From: Maridesulfovibrio zosterae DSM 11974
GTDB taxonomy: Bacteria; Desulfobacterota; Desulfovibrionia; Desulfovibrionales; Desulfovibrionaceae
Assembly: GCF_000425265.1 (NCBI RefSeq)
Contig: NZ_AUDC01000011.1
Coordinates: 186,001 to 250,000, forward strand
Length of the DNA: 64,000 nt
Reading direction: 5' to 3'
Shown: one piece after another, positions 1 through 8,705 of the stretch
How the letters are laid out: each line of letters opens with the position of its first letter
Numbering within the stretch: the stretch's first letter is position 1
Notes under the pieces: generated by a model
Seen by the model: only the letters and a program-made list of their open reading frames with translations
What the model was told of the DNA's origin: nothing
Database searches by the model: none
Translations under genes and position numbers: made by a program

Positions 1-1
1 G

Positions 2-553
2 GGTAGTGGAATTGTCCATCAGGAAATGCCCAAAGGAGACTCAAAAGGCTCCATGCAAGGATTCCAGCTCTGGGCAAACCTGGCAGCCACCGACAAAATG
101 ATTGCTCCTGAATATCGAGAAATTACAGCAGACGAAATTCCGGAACTGAAACGAAAAAACGGAACAAGAGTTAAAGTCATTGCAGGTAAAATTGACGGAA
201 TTACGGGACCGGCAAAAGGGATTGGGATAGACCCAGAATATTTTGATGTCACAGTTCCAGCAGGGCAGGAGTTTGTCCACTCTGTAAAAAAAGGTTATAC
301 TGCTTTCATTTATGTAACTGCCGGCAAAGGATTTTCTGATGGCAGCTCTGTAGAAAACAGATCACTGGTTTTATTTGAAGACGGTGATGAAATTGCAATT
401 TCAGCGGATGAAACTCCATTAAGCTTTTTACTGCTGACCGGAAAACCTATAAATGAACCAATTTTCTGGAGAGGTCCCATTGTCATGAACACAGCGGAAG
501 AACTCGAAGAAGCTTTTGAAGAATACAAAAATGGCACCTTCATAAAAAAGTAA
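2..553 (+). CDS. Pirin family protein, 5'-truncated by window edge
   Basis: The frame is open at the left edge, so only the last 183 residues of a pirin-family bicupin are visible. The fragment begins with a VHQEMP segment, which carries the third and fourth metal ligands (His and Glu) of the N-terminal cupin in this family. QLWANL and the pirin C-terminal cupin follow. The ATG at base 26 lies inside this metal site and is not the real start. Pirins bind one iron-like metal; some are quercetin dioxygenases and others redox-linked regulators, and the sequence does not decide between them. The next same-strand gene, a nitroreductase, is 160 bases away, so a shared redox role is only a guess. 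Confidence 0.85.
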   Translation, partial: GSGIVHQEMPKGDSKGSMQGFQLWANLAATDKMIAPEYREITADEIPELKRKNGTRVKVIAGKIDGITGPAKGIGIDPEYFDVTVPAGQEFVHSVKKGYTAFIYVTAGKGFSDGSSVENRSLVLFEDGDEIAISADETPLSFLLLTGKPINEPIFWRGPIVMNTAEELEEAFEEYKNGTFIKK

Positions 554-712
554 ATTTAACTATTAACTTCTGATATTATGAAAGACAAAACGGCTATGTT
601 CCTAATCCCTGCAAACATTAAAGAAATATTTTAATAACTATTGTTCTCTGGATTTCAGTTTGATGAAATATCCAGTTTGGTAAACAGTAAACCATAACTA
701 CAGGAGATTAAA

Positions 713-1339
713 ATGAATTTTGATCAAATCATTGAAAAAAGACGTGCTGTTAATTTTTTTGATACTGAAAAAGACGTAGATGAATCCTTACTTAAAAAAA
801 TTATTCTGGAAGCAGGCAATGCTCCATCCAGCTACAATTTACAACCTTGGAAACTTAAAATTATCCGCACTCCTGAACAAAAGGAAGCTCTTCGTAAACT
901 TGCTTTTGATCAACCTAAAGTAACAGAAGCTCCTGTAACTCTTATGGTACTTGCTGACAGAGATGGCTGGAAAGAAGGTAATCCCACCATGGAAAAAGTT
1001 TTTGCAGACTTTGTGAAAGCAGGAAAGATGCAAGAAGAACAGCGAGAATGGTTTGCAGGAGCAAGACAGGCGCTTTATGGTAGAGACGCAGAAGCTGCTC
1101 AAGCCTTTGCTAATAAAAACAGCAGTCTGTTCGCCATGTCTCTCATGTTCTCTGCAACTGCCAATGGTCTGGAATCACATCCTATGGATGGATTTGACCA
1201 CGAAGGAGTGCGTAAAGAATTTAATATTCCTGACAACTACTGGATCCCCATGCTTATAGCCATTGGCTATCTTAAACCAGGAGCACAAATATACCCCAAA
1301 GGCTGGCGCCAATCTTTCGAAGAAATAATTTTAGACTAA
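713..1339 (+). CDS. Nitroreductase family FMN oxidoreductase
   Basis: A 208-residue protein with the N-terminal pattern of the nitroreductase fold: an RRAVNFFD segment followed by a helix and APSSYNLQPW, where this family contacts FMN phosphate and isoalloxazine. The C-terminal part (WIPMLIAIGYLKPG) matches the closing strand of the fold. Such proteins are cytoplasmic homodimers that pass electrons from NAD(P)H to nitro compounds, quinones or other acceptors; the true substrate cannot be read here. The start is supported by a CAGGAG ribosome site ending about 8 bases upstream. The gene has its own terminator downstream and looks monocistronic. Confidence 0.85.
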   Translation: MNFDQIIEKRRAVNFFDTEKDVDESLLKKIILEAGNAPSSYNLQPWKLKIIRTPEQKEALRKLAFDQPKVTEAPVTLMVLADRDGWKEGNPTMEKVFADFVKAGKMQEEQREWFAGARQALYGRDAEAAQAFANKNSSLFAMSLMFSATANGLESHPMDGFDHEGVRKEFNIPDNYWIPMLIAIGYLKPGAQIYPKGWRQSFEEIILD

Positions 1340-1665
1340 AAGACTTTCTCAGTCGTATATAAAGTCAAAGTGTTCTCGAAGATAGAAGCAAGCGAGCGCT
1401 GCTCTGCAAATCAGTAAATATTATAATTTCCCGTAAACGGTAATTTATCAAAGGCGGGTGGCAAAAGTGCCGGATCACATAGTGCTCCGGCACTTTTTTA
1501 TTTCCGTTCAACGAAAATAAAATGAACTATTCACTTATATATGCTTTAATTCAAATTAACGGAAAATATAAGACCAGCATGAAAAAAGGACATGCAATAA
1601 AAAACTAATAGGAAAAATGAGATACTAAAACTCTAATCACAAACAATAAAATTAAGGGGGAAAAG
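1340..1665 (+). other. Intergenic region with one terminator
   Basis: A 326-base stretch without a convincing gene. It holds the rho-independent terminator of the nitroreductase gene (1464-1499). The remainder is AT-rich and presumably carries the promoter of the downstream transporter, but I cannot point to a clear -35/-10 pair. No riboswitch-like conserved core was recognised. Confidence 0.5.
1464..1499 (+). terminator. Rho-independent terminator after nitroreductase gene
   Basis: An 11-bp perfect stem (AAAGTGCCGGA at 1464-1474 with TCCGGCACTTT at 1486-1496) with an 11-base loop, running into a T tract. It sits 125 bases after the nitroreductase stop. Confidence 0.9.
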
Positions 1666-2940
1666 ATGAGTGAGAATCGTGTAATGAATCGATGGTTTGC
1701 AGTACTTGGAGCTATCTTGATGCAAATTGCTCTGGGGGCTATCTATGCATGGTCAGTCTTCACCCCTTCCCTGATTCAAACCGGCTGGACAAAATTTCAA
1801 ACTCAAGTTGTTTTCTCCATAGCACTTGTAACCTTTGCTCTAACAATGGTGTGGGCCGGTAAAAAACTGGTTGTATGGGGGCCGATGAGACTTTCCTTTT
1901 TAAGTGCAGTGATACTTGGAGCAGGCTATGTTCTTGCAGGTCTGGCAGGAGAAACAAATTTTATATTATTGTGCCTGTTTATTGGAGTTATTGGAGGTAC
2001 AGGAATCGGGTTGGGATACGTTGTACCTATTGCGGTAGGAATGCGCTGGTTTCCGGATAAAAAGGGATTCATAACCGGACTTGCTGTGGCCGGTTTCGGT
2101 TTTGGGGCCATGGCCTGGGTCAAACTTGCCGGAACATGGGGAAACCTTATCGAAACGTATGGACTTTCCACTACATTTTTTATTTACGGAATATTATTCT
2201 TCGTCATGATTGCAGCAGGAGGAATTTTTATGAAATTTCCGCCTGAAAAATGGACTCCTAAGGGATACAGTATTGATGTAGATCACTCTGAACAGGATAA
2301 AATTGAAAAAAATTTCAGTTTTTCTGAAATGCTTAAGACACCACAGTTTTACCTGATTTTTGTTACATTCACTTTCAGTGCAGCTGCGGGGCTGATGTCC
2401 ATCGGATTGATGAAGCTTTACCCTATGGAAGCACTACAATCCTCAGGACACACAGCAGCGGAATCAAGTGCGATTGCAGGCACTGCAATGGCGGTATTTT
2501 TCAGTCTGTCTAACGGTGTGGGCAGAATTGTATGGGGCAGTGCCAGCGACAGACTAGGACGCAAAAATTCTATCCTTCTCATGACTTCCATACAAGGAGT
2601 AACCCTACTCCTGTTCACAATCATGGCAGGCAATGAATATATGTTGTATATAGTTGCAACTGTCATCGGATTTAACTTCGGCGGAAACTTTGCCCTGTTC
2701 CCGACTATCACTGCGGATACATTTGGGACAAAAAATGTCGGACAAAATTATCCGTATGTATTTCTCGCATACGGTGTAGGCGGTTTAGTCGGGCCAATGC
2801 TTGGCGGTATGCTTGGCGATATGGGGAACTTCCCCCTCGCCTTCACCATCTGTGGTACATGCTGTTTGATTGGATCTGCTACAATTTATATGACAAAAAA
2901 ACCGCAAATTAAAACTCTGGAAACGACTGAATTTTCATAA
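1666..2940 (+). CDS. MFS transporter, OFA (oxalate/formate antiporter) family
   Basis: A 424-residue integral membrane protein with about twelve hydrophobic segments. The first segment contains ALGAIYAWSVF, a hallmark of the OFA subfamily of the major facilitator superfamily. Between helices 2 and 3 and between 8 and 9 are family-type loops (SDRLGRKN near residue 295). Members exchange or import small monocarboxylates such as oxalate, formate or lactate. Formate or lactate would suit a sulfate reducer, but the substrate is inferred, not shown. An AAGGGGGAAAAG site directly upstream fixes the ATG. There is no neighbouring metabolic gene to hint at the substrate. Confidence 0.85.
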   Translation: MSENRVMNRWFAVLGAILMQIALGAIYAWSVFTPSLIQTGWTKFQTQVVFSIALVTFALTMVWAGKKLVVWGPMRLSFLSAVILGAGYVLAGLAGETNFILLCLFIGVIGGTGIGLGYVVPIAVGMRWFPDKKGFITGLAVAGFGFGAMAWVKLAGTWGNLIETYGLSTTFFIYGILFFVMIAAGGIFMKFPPEKWTPKGYSIDVDHSEQDKIEKNFSFSEMLKTPQFYLIFVTFTFSAAAGLMSIGLMKLYPMEALQSSGHTAAESSAIAGTAMAVFFSLSNGVGRIVWGSASDRLGRKNSILLMTSIQGVTLLLFTIMAGNEYMLYIVATVIGFNFGGNFALFPTITADTFGTKNVGQNYPYVFLAYGVGGLVGPMLGGMLGDMGNFPLAFTICGTCCLIGSATIYMTKKPQIKTLETTEFS

Positions 2941-2977
2941 GTAAACAAGAATATAAGATAACCATTTCTCATACAGA

Positions 2978-3026
2978 TTATAAGATTAAAGCTCACGACA
3001 ACATGCCGTGAGCTTTAATCTTATAA
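2978..3026. repeat. Perfect 20-bp inverted repeat downstream of OFA transporter
   Basis: TTATAAGATTAAAGCTCACG (2978-2997) is followed after 9 bases by its exact reverse complement (3007-3026). A 20-bp perfect stem would be very stable, but no T tract follows on either strand, so it is not a textbook rho-independent terminator. It may end transcription with help or protect the mRNA 3' end. Confidence 0.8.
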
Positions 3027-3094
3027 GATCCATAAACTTGACACATTGGCAAGCAAGAACTAATTCTTATAAGTTACATATACGCAATAATTGA

Positions 3095-3135
3095 ACCGGA
3101 ACAGGATTTATGATTAACCCGTCCGGTCTTTTTTT
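3095..3135 (+). terminator. Possible weak terminator
   Basis: ACCGGA (3095-3100) can pair with TCCGGT (3122-3127) ahead of a run of seven T residues at 3129-3135. The stem is short and the loop long, so this is tentative. It is the first T-tract structure after the OFA gene. Confidence 0.4.
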
Positions 3136-3237
3136 ATTATTCTATAATTTAATCAAATTGTTCCAGAATGTGCTAAACCTGCTTGCCCGTGCAAAGTAAA
3201 AGTACTTTTTGAGAACAGCCTTCAAGGAGTTTTCACA

Positions 3238-3579
3238 ATGGCTTATGATGTAAAACTTTTCAAACTTATCAATGGTGATATGGTTATCGGTAAATGGGAC
3301 GCTGCAAACAACAAAATCAACGATCCAGCCATTCTCCAGACCGTTCCTGCACAACAAGGTGTGCAAATGATGATCCTGCCTTTTGGCTATCCTTTCGACA
3401 ATGAAATTGAAGGTGAAATTGACGGCGCACATATCATTTACGAATATAAAAACTGCCCGGAAGATGTTTCCACTAAGTATCTGGAAGCTTCCAGCAATCT
3501 GACCCTTACAGCTCCTTCCGGAGGACTGGGTGGCATGGGCGGAAACGTTTCAGACATATCCCAGCTCCTCAAAAAGTAA
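3238..3579 (+). CDS. Small conserved protein, possibly Sm-like fold
   Basis: A 113-residue soluble protein of unknown function. The opening KLFKLINGDMVIGKWD is the kind of bent strand pair seen at the start of Sm-like or SH3-like small barrels (xxINGDxVIGxx), and the middle is beta-rich. The C-terminal third is glycine-rich and polar (GGLGGMGG), probably disordered, ending in SQLLKK. An AAGGAG site lies about 10 bases before the ATG. The next gene starts 60 bases downstream on the same strand, so the two may be co-transcribed. The Sm comparison is a visual impression only. Confidence 0.65.
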   Translation: MAYDVKLFKLINGDMVIGKWDAANNKINDPAILQTVPAQQGVQMMILPFGYPFDNEIEGEIDGAHIIYEYKNCPEDVSTKYLEASSNLTLTAPSGGLGGMGGNVSDISQLLKK

Positions 3580-3639
3580 TTTACAGGGAGCCAATAAAGG
3601 CTCCCTTCTTCAACCACTAATTTTTATCAGGAATGTACA

Positions 3640-6153
3640 TTGAAAAAGCTGCTTCCTCTTTTGCCGCGTCCGACCCGCTATCTTGGATCAGAATGGGGCA
3701 CTGTGCATAAAGACCTTTCCAAGGTTAAAGCACATATTGCCATTGGATTCCCTGACCTTTACGAAATCGGAATGTCTTATCTCGGACAAAAAATTCTTTA
3801 TGAAATTGTCAACAAGCATCCTGATTTCTATGCTGAACGGGCTTACGTTCCATGTGAAGAAACAGCTGCGATCATGCGTGAACACAATGAACTGCTGGCA
3901 ACGATGGAAAGCGACACTCGCCTTAAAGACGTGGACGCTCTCGGCATAAGCCTGACACATGAGTTGTGCTATACTAATGTTCTTTTCATGCTCGACCTTG
4001 CCGGGATTCCCTTAAAATCAGTAGACCGTGACGATGACAACCCTCTCATTATTGCCGGAGGAGGAGCATGCTTCAATGCTGAACCTATGGCAGACTTTTT
4101 AGATGTGGTAATGCTCGGTGACGGTGAAGAATCAATCCTTAAAGTCATGGAAGTGATTTCAGACTGCAAGGAAAAGAAACTGGGCAGAAAGGAAAAGCTG
4201 GGAGCTCTGTCAAAGCTGCCCGGTATTTATATTCCTGAATTTTTTGATCCCGAAAACCCTGGCGATTTCTTTGTTGAAAAAGCAGTTGTGGATGATTTGA
4301 ACCCCATCCCTTTTCCCAAAGGGCAGGTCCTGCCATACGGAAAAGCTGTCCACGATAGATTGACCATGGAAATTGCCCGGGGATGTACACGCGGTTGCCG
4401 TTTCTGTCAGGCAGGAATTATCTACCGCCCTGTGCGTGAACGAACTCCTGAAACGCTCAACGAAACTCTGACAAAGGGGCTTGAGGAAACAGGATACGAG
4501 GAGACTTCTTTTCTTTCTCTGAGCACAGGGGACTATTCCGCTCTTGATGCTCTTTTTGCCAAAAGTTTTGACAACTGCGCGGCTCAGCAAATTTCAATTT
4601 CTCTGCCATCACTGCGTGTAGGCTCACTTTCCGAGCCTATTATGGAACGCATCGCTACGATAAGACGCACAGGAGCAACCCTTGCTCCCGAAGCCGGTAC
4701 TCAGCGTATGCGAGATGTAATCAACAAAGGAGTAACTGAACAGGCCCTGCTTGATCATGCTCTCATGCTCTACGATAATGGCTGGCAGAATATAAAACTT
4801 TACTTCATGATCGGGCTGCCAACTGAAACATTCGAAGATCTCGATGGTATTCTTGATCTATGTGTTAAAGTTCGTGATGTTGCAGGAAGGCATATTAAAA
4901 AACTAAATATTACTGCAGCAGTATCTCCTTTCGTACCCAAACCACATACTCCGTTCCAATGGGAACGCCAGATTTCACTTGATGAAGTGAATGAACGACT
5001 CGATTACTTACGCGAAAAATTCAATACCCAGAAAAGACTCAAGCTCAAATTCCATATTCCACGCATGACCTTCCTTGAAGGTATATTCTCACGAGGCGAC
5101 CGCAGACTGGCTCCGGTAATTCAAAAAGCATATGAACGGGGAGCACTCTTCTCCAGTTGGAAAGACCACCTCAATCTTAATCCGTACCTTGAGGCTATGG
5201 AGGAGGAAGGTTTAAATCCTGATGATTTTCTCGCTGCACGTGATAAAGAAGCCAGACTTCCTTGGGACCATCTTTCCAGCGGGGTTACCAAAAAATTCCT
5301 GCTTACTGAGTTAAAACGCGGATATGATGAAAAACTTACTGGCGACTGCCGTTACGAAGAATGCCGTAATTGCGGCGTATGTGAGTTTGATGGAAGAAAA
5401 TCTCAACTTGTGGAGCAGGCTGCCCAAAAAGACATCCGTCCTAAAATGGTATTCGAAAACCGCGATCAAGCAGGAGATGTTCCTCCATTTGTGCAGGAAG
5501 AGAAACCTGACCTCGGCTTAAAAGGCAGTAATTTCCGTTTATGGTACACTAAAATTGGAACAACTGCGTATCTTAGCCAGTTAGACCTTCAGCCTGTAAT
5601 TGAGAGAGCTATGCGCAGGGCTGATCTTCCGCTGACTTTTTCTCAGGGATTCCATCCTATGCCGCGGCTGTCATTTGGCCGAGCTCTTCCCGTAGGAGTG
5701 GAAAGTCTGTGCGAATGGATGAACGTAATGCTGCGTACCGAAATTTCAGCACAAGAACTTATAGACAGGCTTAATGAACAGATGCCAATGGGAATACGGA
5801 TTGTTGCAGCAGATCCTCTGACTCTGTCTAAAAAACAGGCCCATCCATCCGTGGAGGATTTCACTCTGACTTTCACATGCAGTGATGAAGAAGTTACTGA
5901 AAAGAAAAGTAAACTTCGTGAACTAGCAGAATCAGAAGAATATATAATATCTCACACCACTAAAAATAAGGTTAAAGAAAAGGATATTCGCCCAACTCTT
6001 ATTCATTTTGAAGAAGTGGGTGACCGAACCATAAAAATGACTTTTGACTGGTCTGAATTATATATTAGTCCGGTAAAAATGATTACAGCAATCTGCCCGG
6101 GCACAACGCTGCTTGACTACACACTGCTGAAAACAGGCCAGCGTTTTAAATAG
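3640..6153 (+). CDS. Radical SAM protein of TIGR03960 type with C-terminal DUF2344
   Basis: An 837-residue two-part protein. The N-terminal region (about residues 20-200) resembles the cobalamin-binding-like domain found before some radical SAM enzymes. The radical SAM core follows, with its iron-sulfur ligands in CTRGCRFC (Cys249, Cys253, Cys256). A Cys-rich patch (CRYEECRNCGVC) lies near residue 570. From about residue 630 comes the DUF2344 domain, with LSQLDLQPVIERAMRRA and FSQGFHPMPRLSFG. This fusion is widespread but its reaction is not established. The start is TTG, chosen because an AGGA site sits 7 bases upstream and the frame then begins with the conserved MKKLLPLLPRPTRYLG. Confidence 0.88.
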   Translation: MKKLLPLLPRPTRYLGSEWGTVHKDLSKVKAHIAIGFPDLYEIGMSYLGQKILYEIVNKHPDFYAERAYVPCEETAAIMREHNELLATMESDTRLKDVDALGISLTHELCYTNVLFMLDLAGIPLKSVDRDDDNPLIIAGGGACFNAEPMADFLDVVMLGDGEESILKVMEVISDCKEKKLGRKEKLGALSKLPGIYIPEFFDPENPGDFFVEKAVVDDLNPIPFPKGQVLPYGKAVHDRLTMEIARGCTRGCRFCQAGIIYRPVRERTPETLNETLTKGLEETGYEETSFLSLSTGDYSALDALFAKSFDNCAAQQISISLPSLRVGSLSEPIMERIATIRRTGATLAPEAGTQRMRDVINKGVTEQALLDHALMLYDNGWQNIKLYFMIGLPTETFEDLDGILDLCVKVRDVAGRHIKKLNITAAVSPFVPKPHTPFQWERQISLDEVNERLDYLREKFNTQKRLKLKFHIPRMTFLEGIFSRGDRRLAPVIQKAYERGALFSSWKDHLNLNPYLEAMEEEGLNPDDFLAARDKEARLPWDHLSSGVTKKFLLTELKRGYDEKLTGDCRYEECRNCGVCEFDGRKSQLVEQAAQKDIRPKMVFENRDQAGDVPPFVQEEKPDLGLKGSNFRLWYTKIGTTAYLSQLDLQPVIERAMRRADLPLTFSQGFHPMPRLSFGRALPVGVESLCEWMNVMLRTEISAQELIDRLNEQMPMGIRIVAADPLTLSKKQAHPSVEDFTLTFTCSDEEVTEKKSKLRELAESEEYIISHTTKNKVKEKDIRPTLIHFEEVGDRTIKMTFDWSELYISPVKMITAICPGTTLLDYTLLKTGQRFK

Positions 6154-6270
6154 CTTAAATATTTTTTTAGGTGGATAAATATTTCTAATCAGTATCTATC
6201 TAAAAGACCTTTAATTGTAAGCTTTAAAACAAAGCGTCTAGCTGAAGTTTTAAATGATCTAAATCCAAAA

Positions 6271-6317
6271 AAGAGCGGATATAGACAAAAATATGTCTAT
6301 ATCCGCTCTTTTTTTAT
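6271..6317 (+). terminator. Strong rho-independent terminator after radical SAM gene
   Basis: A 17-bp perfect stem (6271-6287 with 6294-6310), a 6-base loop and a run of about nine T residues. It clearly ends the plus-strand transcript. Confidence 0.95.
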
Positions 6318-6372
6318 TCCCGAATATTAAATTAAACAGCTCACCGGGCAAAACGGCTGCAGAGGGTAAACA

Positions 6373-6816
6373 TTACCAGACAATAAATGGTTCACCTTCT
6401 TTAGTTATGTTGATGTTTACAATTTTATAAGCATCACGCTGTTCTTCATTTGGTCTCTTTATATTAATGATCACCGAAGTTTCACCAAGACCGATCATAT
6501 TAAGTTCAAACCTCCAGCGCCCGAAATCCCCCAGCAAACCAGACTCCGGTGGTATAATACTATATTTTTCAAGTTTTATAAGCTTGGGGTCAAAAGTTAT
6601 TCCATCAAAACCGTATCCTCCTGAACCGGGGTTACGCATTTCAAACACAACGGTATCTTCCGGCATGAGAATCAGGTTCATTTCATGCTTTCCGTCCAAA
6701 TCATATTCAGGAATTTCATCAGCAAAAGGATTGATGGACGCACACCCAGATGTCACAAGCACACAAAAAATAAGTATGAAAACAGCCAGATGAGAATATT
6801 TTTTTTTAAATTTCAT
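6373..6816 (-). CDS. Lipoprotein with chagasin-like (I42) inhibitor fold
   Basis: A 147-residue protein with a lipoprotein signal: basic start, hydrophobic stretch, then TSGC with Cys25 as the likely lipidated residue. The mature part has three loops in the order expected of the chagasin/I42 cysteine-protease inhibitors: NPGSGGYGFD in place of NPTTGY, a Gly-rich central loop (LLGDFGRW), and KRPNE near the end where the family has RPW or RPF. The first and third are only partial matches, so inhibitory activity is uncertain. It is oriented against both neighbours and is probably monocistronic. Confidence 0.65.
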   Translation of the reverse strand: MKFKKKYSHLAVFILIFCVLVTSGCASINPFADEIPEYDLDGKHEMNLILMPEDTVVFEMRNPGSGGYGFDGITFDPKLIKLEKYSIIPPESGLLGDFGRWRFELNMIGLGETSVIINIKRPNEEQRDAYKIVNINITKEGEPFIVW

Positions 6817-7292
6817 TTATACCGGTCTTTTTTAAATCTGATTTAATGCTGGTCTGGATGGATCATATCATACAATTCAAATCTAATATCACCAACATGG
6901 AAATGATAATCCGCACGAAGCAATAGTTCACCATATTCTCCAACCAGCCTCTAAATTACCTTTTATTCGTGATGTTCACGGATAACAAGATATTTAGTAT
7001 TTTGTTATACATTGAATATCAAGCAACATGTGAATAAAAACAATATATACTCAATCCCCTTATAACTTTTTTTTGATATCGATTTTAAAAGATACAATAC
7101 CCAAAAACATATTTATCTGCTCATAGTACCCCGTAGTTGGAGGATTCTTATAAGTTTCTTATTTTTTTTAAATTCTAATCGACATTTATCTCAAGCCTGA
7201 TTATAAAAAAGGGCAGCTATATTTATATCATATATAACTACACACGACATATCACGCGACAATTTAAAACTTGTAGGGAGTTAATAAGGTCC
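6817..7292. other. Intergenic region between divergent genes
   Basis: A 476-base AT-rich divergent promoter region between the chagasin-like lipoprotein and the TPR gene. I see no gene or RNA in it. One short palindrome, CGTGA-TGT-TCACG at 6968-6980, could be a dimeric regulator site, but it has no recognised family. Confidence 0.4.
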
Positions 7293-8027
7293 ATGGGGGA
7301 ATTGAATCAAGTTCTTGGTGTTTACTCTAAAAACACGACAGACCACACTGGAACAGGTGCAACTTTACAAAAAGCAGAACACAAAACATATTACTATATC
7401 ACGCGCTCTGGAATTGACGAATACCATGTTCAACCACTTAACGATCAAAATATCCCGTCAGGTATTATAACTTCGCTGACAAAAAAACAGTTCATAATAT
7501 CATTCACCCCTGAAAGAGATTATTATGAGCGCAAGACTTTACCGGCACTTAAATCCCTAAAGGCCAAAATAGATAGAGGAGAAGAAGATTTTACAAATGG
7601 GGAGATGGACAAAGCCGAACAGGCCTTTGCCAAGGCTCTTTTGCTGGACCCGGAAAATTCCAAAGCCAACTTGGGCATGGGATCCGTGCAATGCACCAAA
7701 AAAAATTTTGATAAGCTATCAACTATAGTAAAAAAACTCCTCAATAATGACGAAGTATTTATTGAGGAGCAGCGTCAGGAATTCAACATGTTTGCTATAT
7801 CACTTCGCAAACAAGCTCTTTTTGAAGATGCAATTACATTTTATAGCAAGGCGCTCGAAATTAATGCAAAAGATGAACATCTTCATTTCAACATAGCCAG
7901 AGCATATTTTGATTCCGGAAATTATGACAAAGCACTAAACCACATTGATGAGGCCCTACAGATTCAACCGGATCTTGAATGGGCTATTAAATTTAAAAAA
8001 TATATAACAAAACAAGCCGCAAAATGA
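7293..8027 (+). CDS. TPR-repeat protein coupled to PilZ gene
   Basis: A 244-residue soluble protein. The first 90 residues are a beta-rich domain I do not recognise. They are followed by tetratricopeptide repeats: one near residues 96-129 (AEQAFAKALLLDPENSKANL) and two near 165-230 (FYSKALEINAKDEHLHFNIA and ALNHIDEALQIQPDLEWAI). It has no signal peptide, so a cytoplasmic scaffold is likely. The stop overlaps the start of the next gene by 4 bases (ATGA), which implies translational coupling with a c-di-GMP receptor. The first domain may be the counterpart of that pairing, but its role is unknown. Confidence 0.75.
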   Translation: MGELNQVLGVYSKNTTDHTGTGATLQKAEHKTYYYITRSGIDEYHVQPLNDQNIPSGIITSLTKKQFIISFTPERDYYERKTLPALKSLKAKIDRGEEDFTNGEMDKAEQAFAKALLLDPENSKANLGMGSVQCTKKNFDKLSTIVKKLLNNDEVFIEEQRQEFNMFAISLRKQALFEDAITFYSKALEINAKDEHLHFNIARAYFDSGNYDKALNHIDEALQIQPDLEWAIKFKKYITKQAAK

Positions 8028-8677
8028 TCAGTCAGAAAACCAAATTAAAAGTAGCATGTACCCCGGGTCTTAGGGTAGCAGTTGAACTTGCAGGTCTCAA
8101 CGACAAAGCTCCGTCCATTGTTATCGGAGGAGATCCGGGTAAATACGTTATAGTCAAAGACCCTATGGTTCACCCTACTGACCGAGCATTGTGGTCTGAA
8201 TACCTCTATTCCGGCAATGACGCTACGGTCAGATTTATATATGAAGGTATAGCGTCCGGATTTGAAACAAGCATAATCAAACTTATTAATTCACCTGACA
8301 AACTGCTTTTCCTCAAATATCCAAAACGTATTGAGACATACAACCTCAGAAGACACAAACGGATCAACTGTTTCCTTGAAGCAGAACTGGAACTATCCGG
8401 AAAAAAAACAATTGCAGTTATTGAAGACCTGAGTTCAAGCGGTTGCTGTATAACATATATTAAAGACGAAAAGACAGAAACTCCCGAGATTGGCGATAGT
8501 TTAAGTGCACACTGTCCATATTTCGCTGAAAATGGTGAATATATCATTCCCTGTAAAGTCCAGCGTGTAACAAAAGACTCTCGAAAGATAGCCTTAGGAG
8601 TTACTTTTGAAAAACCATCCCCAAGTGTTCTTGTAAAAATTCAAGATTATGTAGCTACGATCCTACACCATACTTAA
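8024..8677 (+). CDS. PilZ-domain c-di-GMP receptor
   Basis: A 217-residue protein with a YcgR-like N-terminal half (about 1-100) and a C-terminal PilZ domain. The two c-di-GMP-binding motifs are intact: RxxxR at Arg109-Arg113 (RRHKR) and DxSxxG at Asp135-Gly140 (DLSSSG). Proteins of this architecture respond to cyclic di-GMP and adjust motility or surface functions. Flagellar genes lie about 30 kb away, but no direct link is visible. It overlaps the TPR gene by 4 bases and converges on bioB. Confidence 0.88.
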   Translation: MISQKTKLKVACTPGLRVAVELAGLNDKAPSIVIGGDPGKYVIVKDPMVHPTDRALWSEYLYSGNDATVRFIYEGIASGFETSIIKLINSPDKLLFLKYPKRIETYNLRRHKRINCFLEAELELSGKKTIAVIEDLSSSGCCITYIKDEKTETPEIGDSLSAHCPYFAENGEYIIPCKVQRVTKDSRKIALGVTFEKPSPSVLVKIQDYVATILHHT

Positions 8678-8705
8678 CTGATATTTTAATGGCTATTAAA
8701 GAAAG

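Noticed and set aside
3038-3066. A small RNA with a TTGACA promoter at 3038 before the weak terminator
   Set aside because: The -35 is good but no acceptable -10 is found at 16-18 bases, and the terminator is weak.
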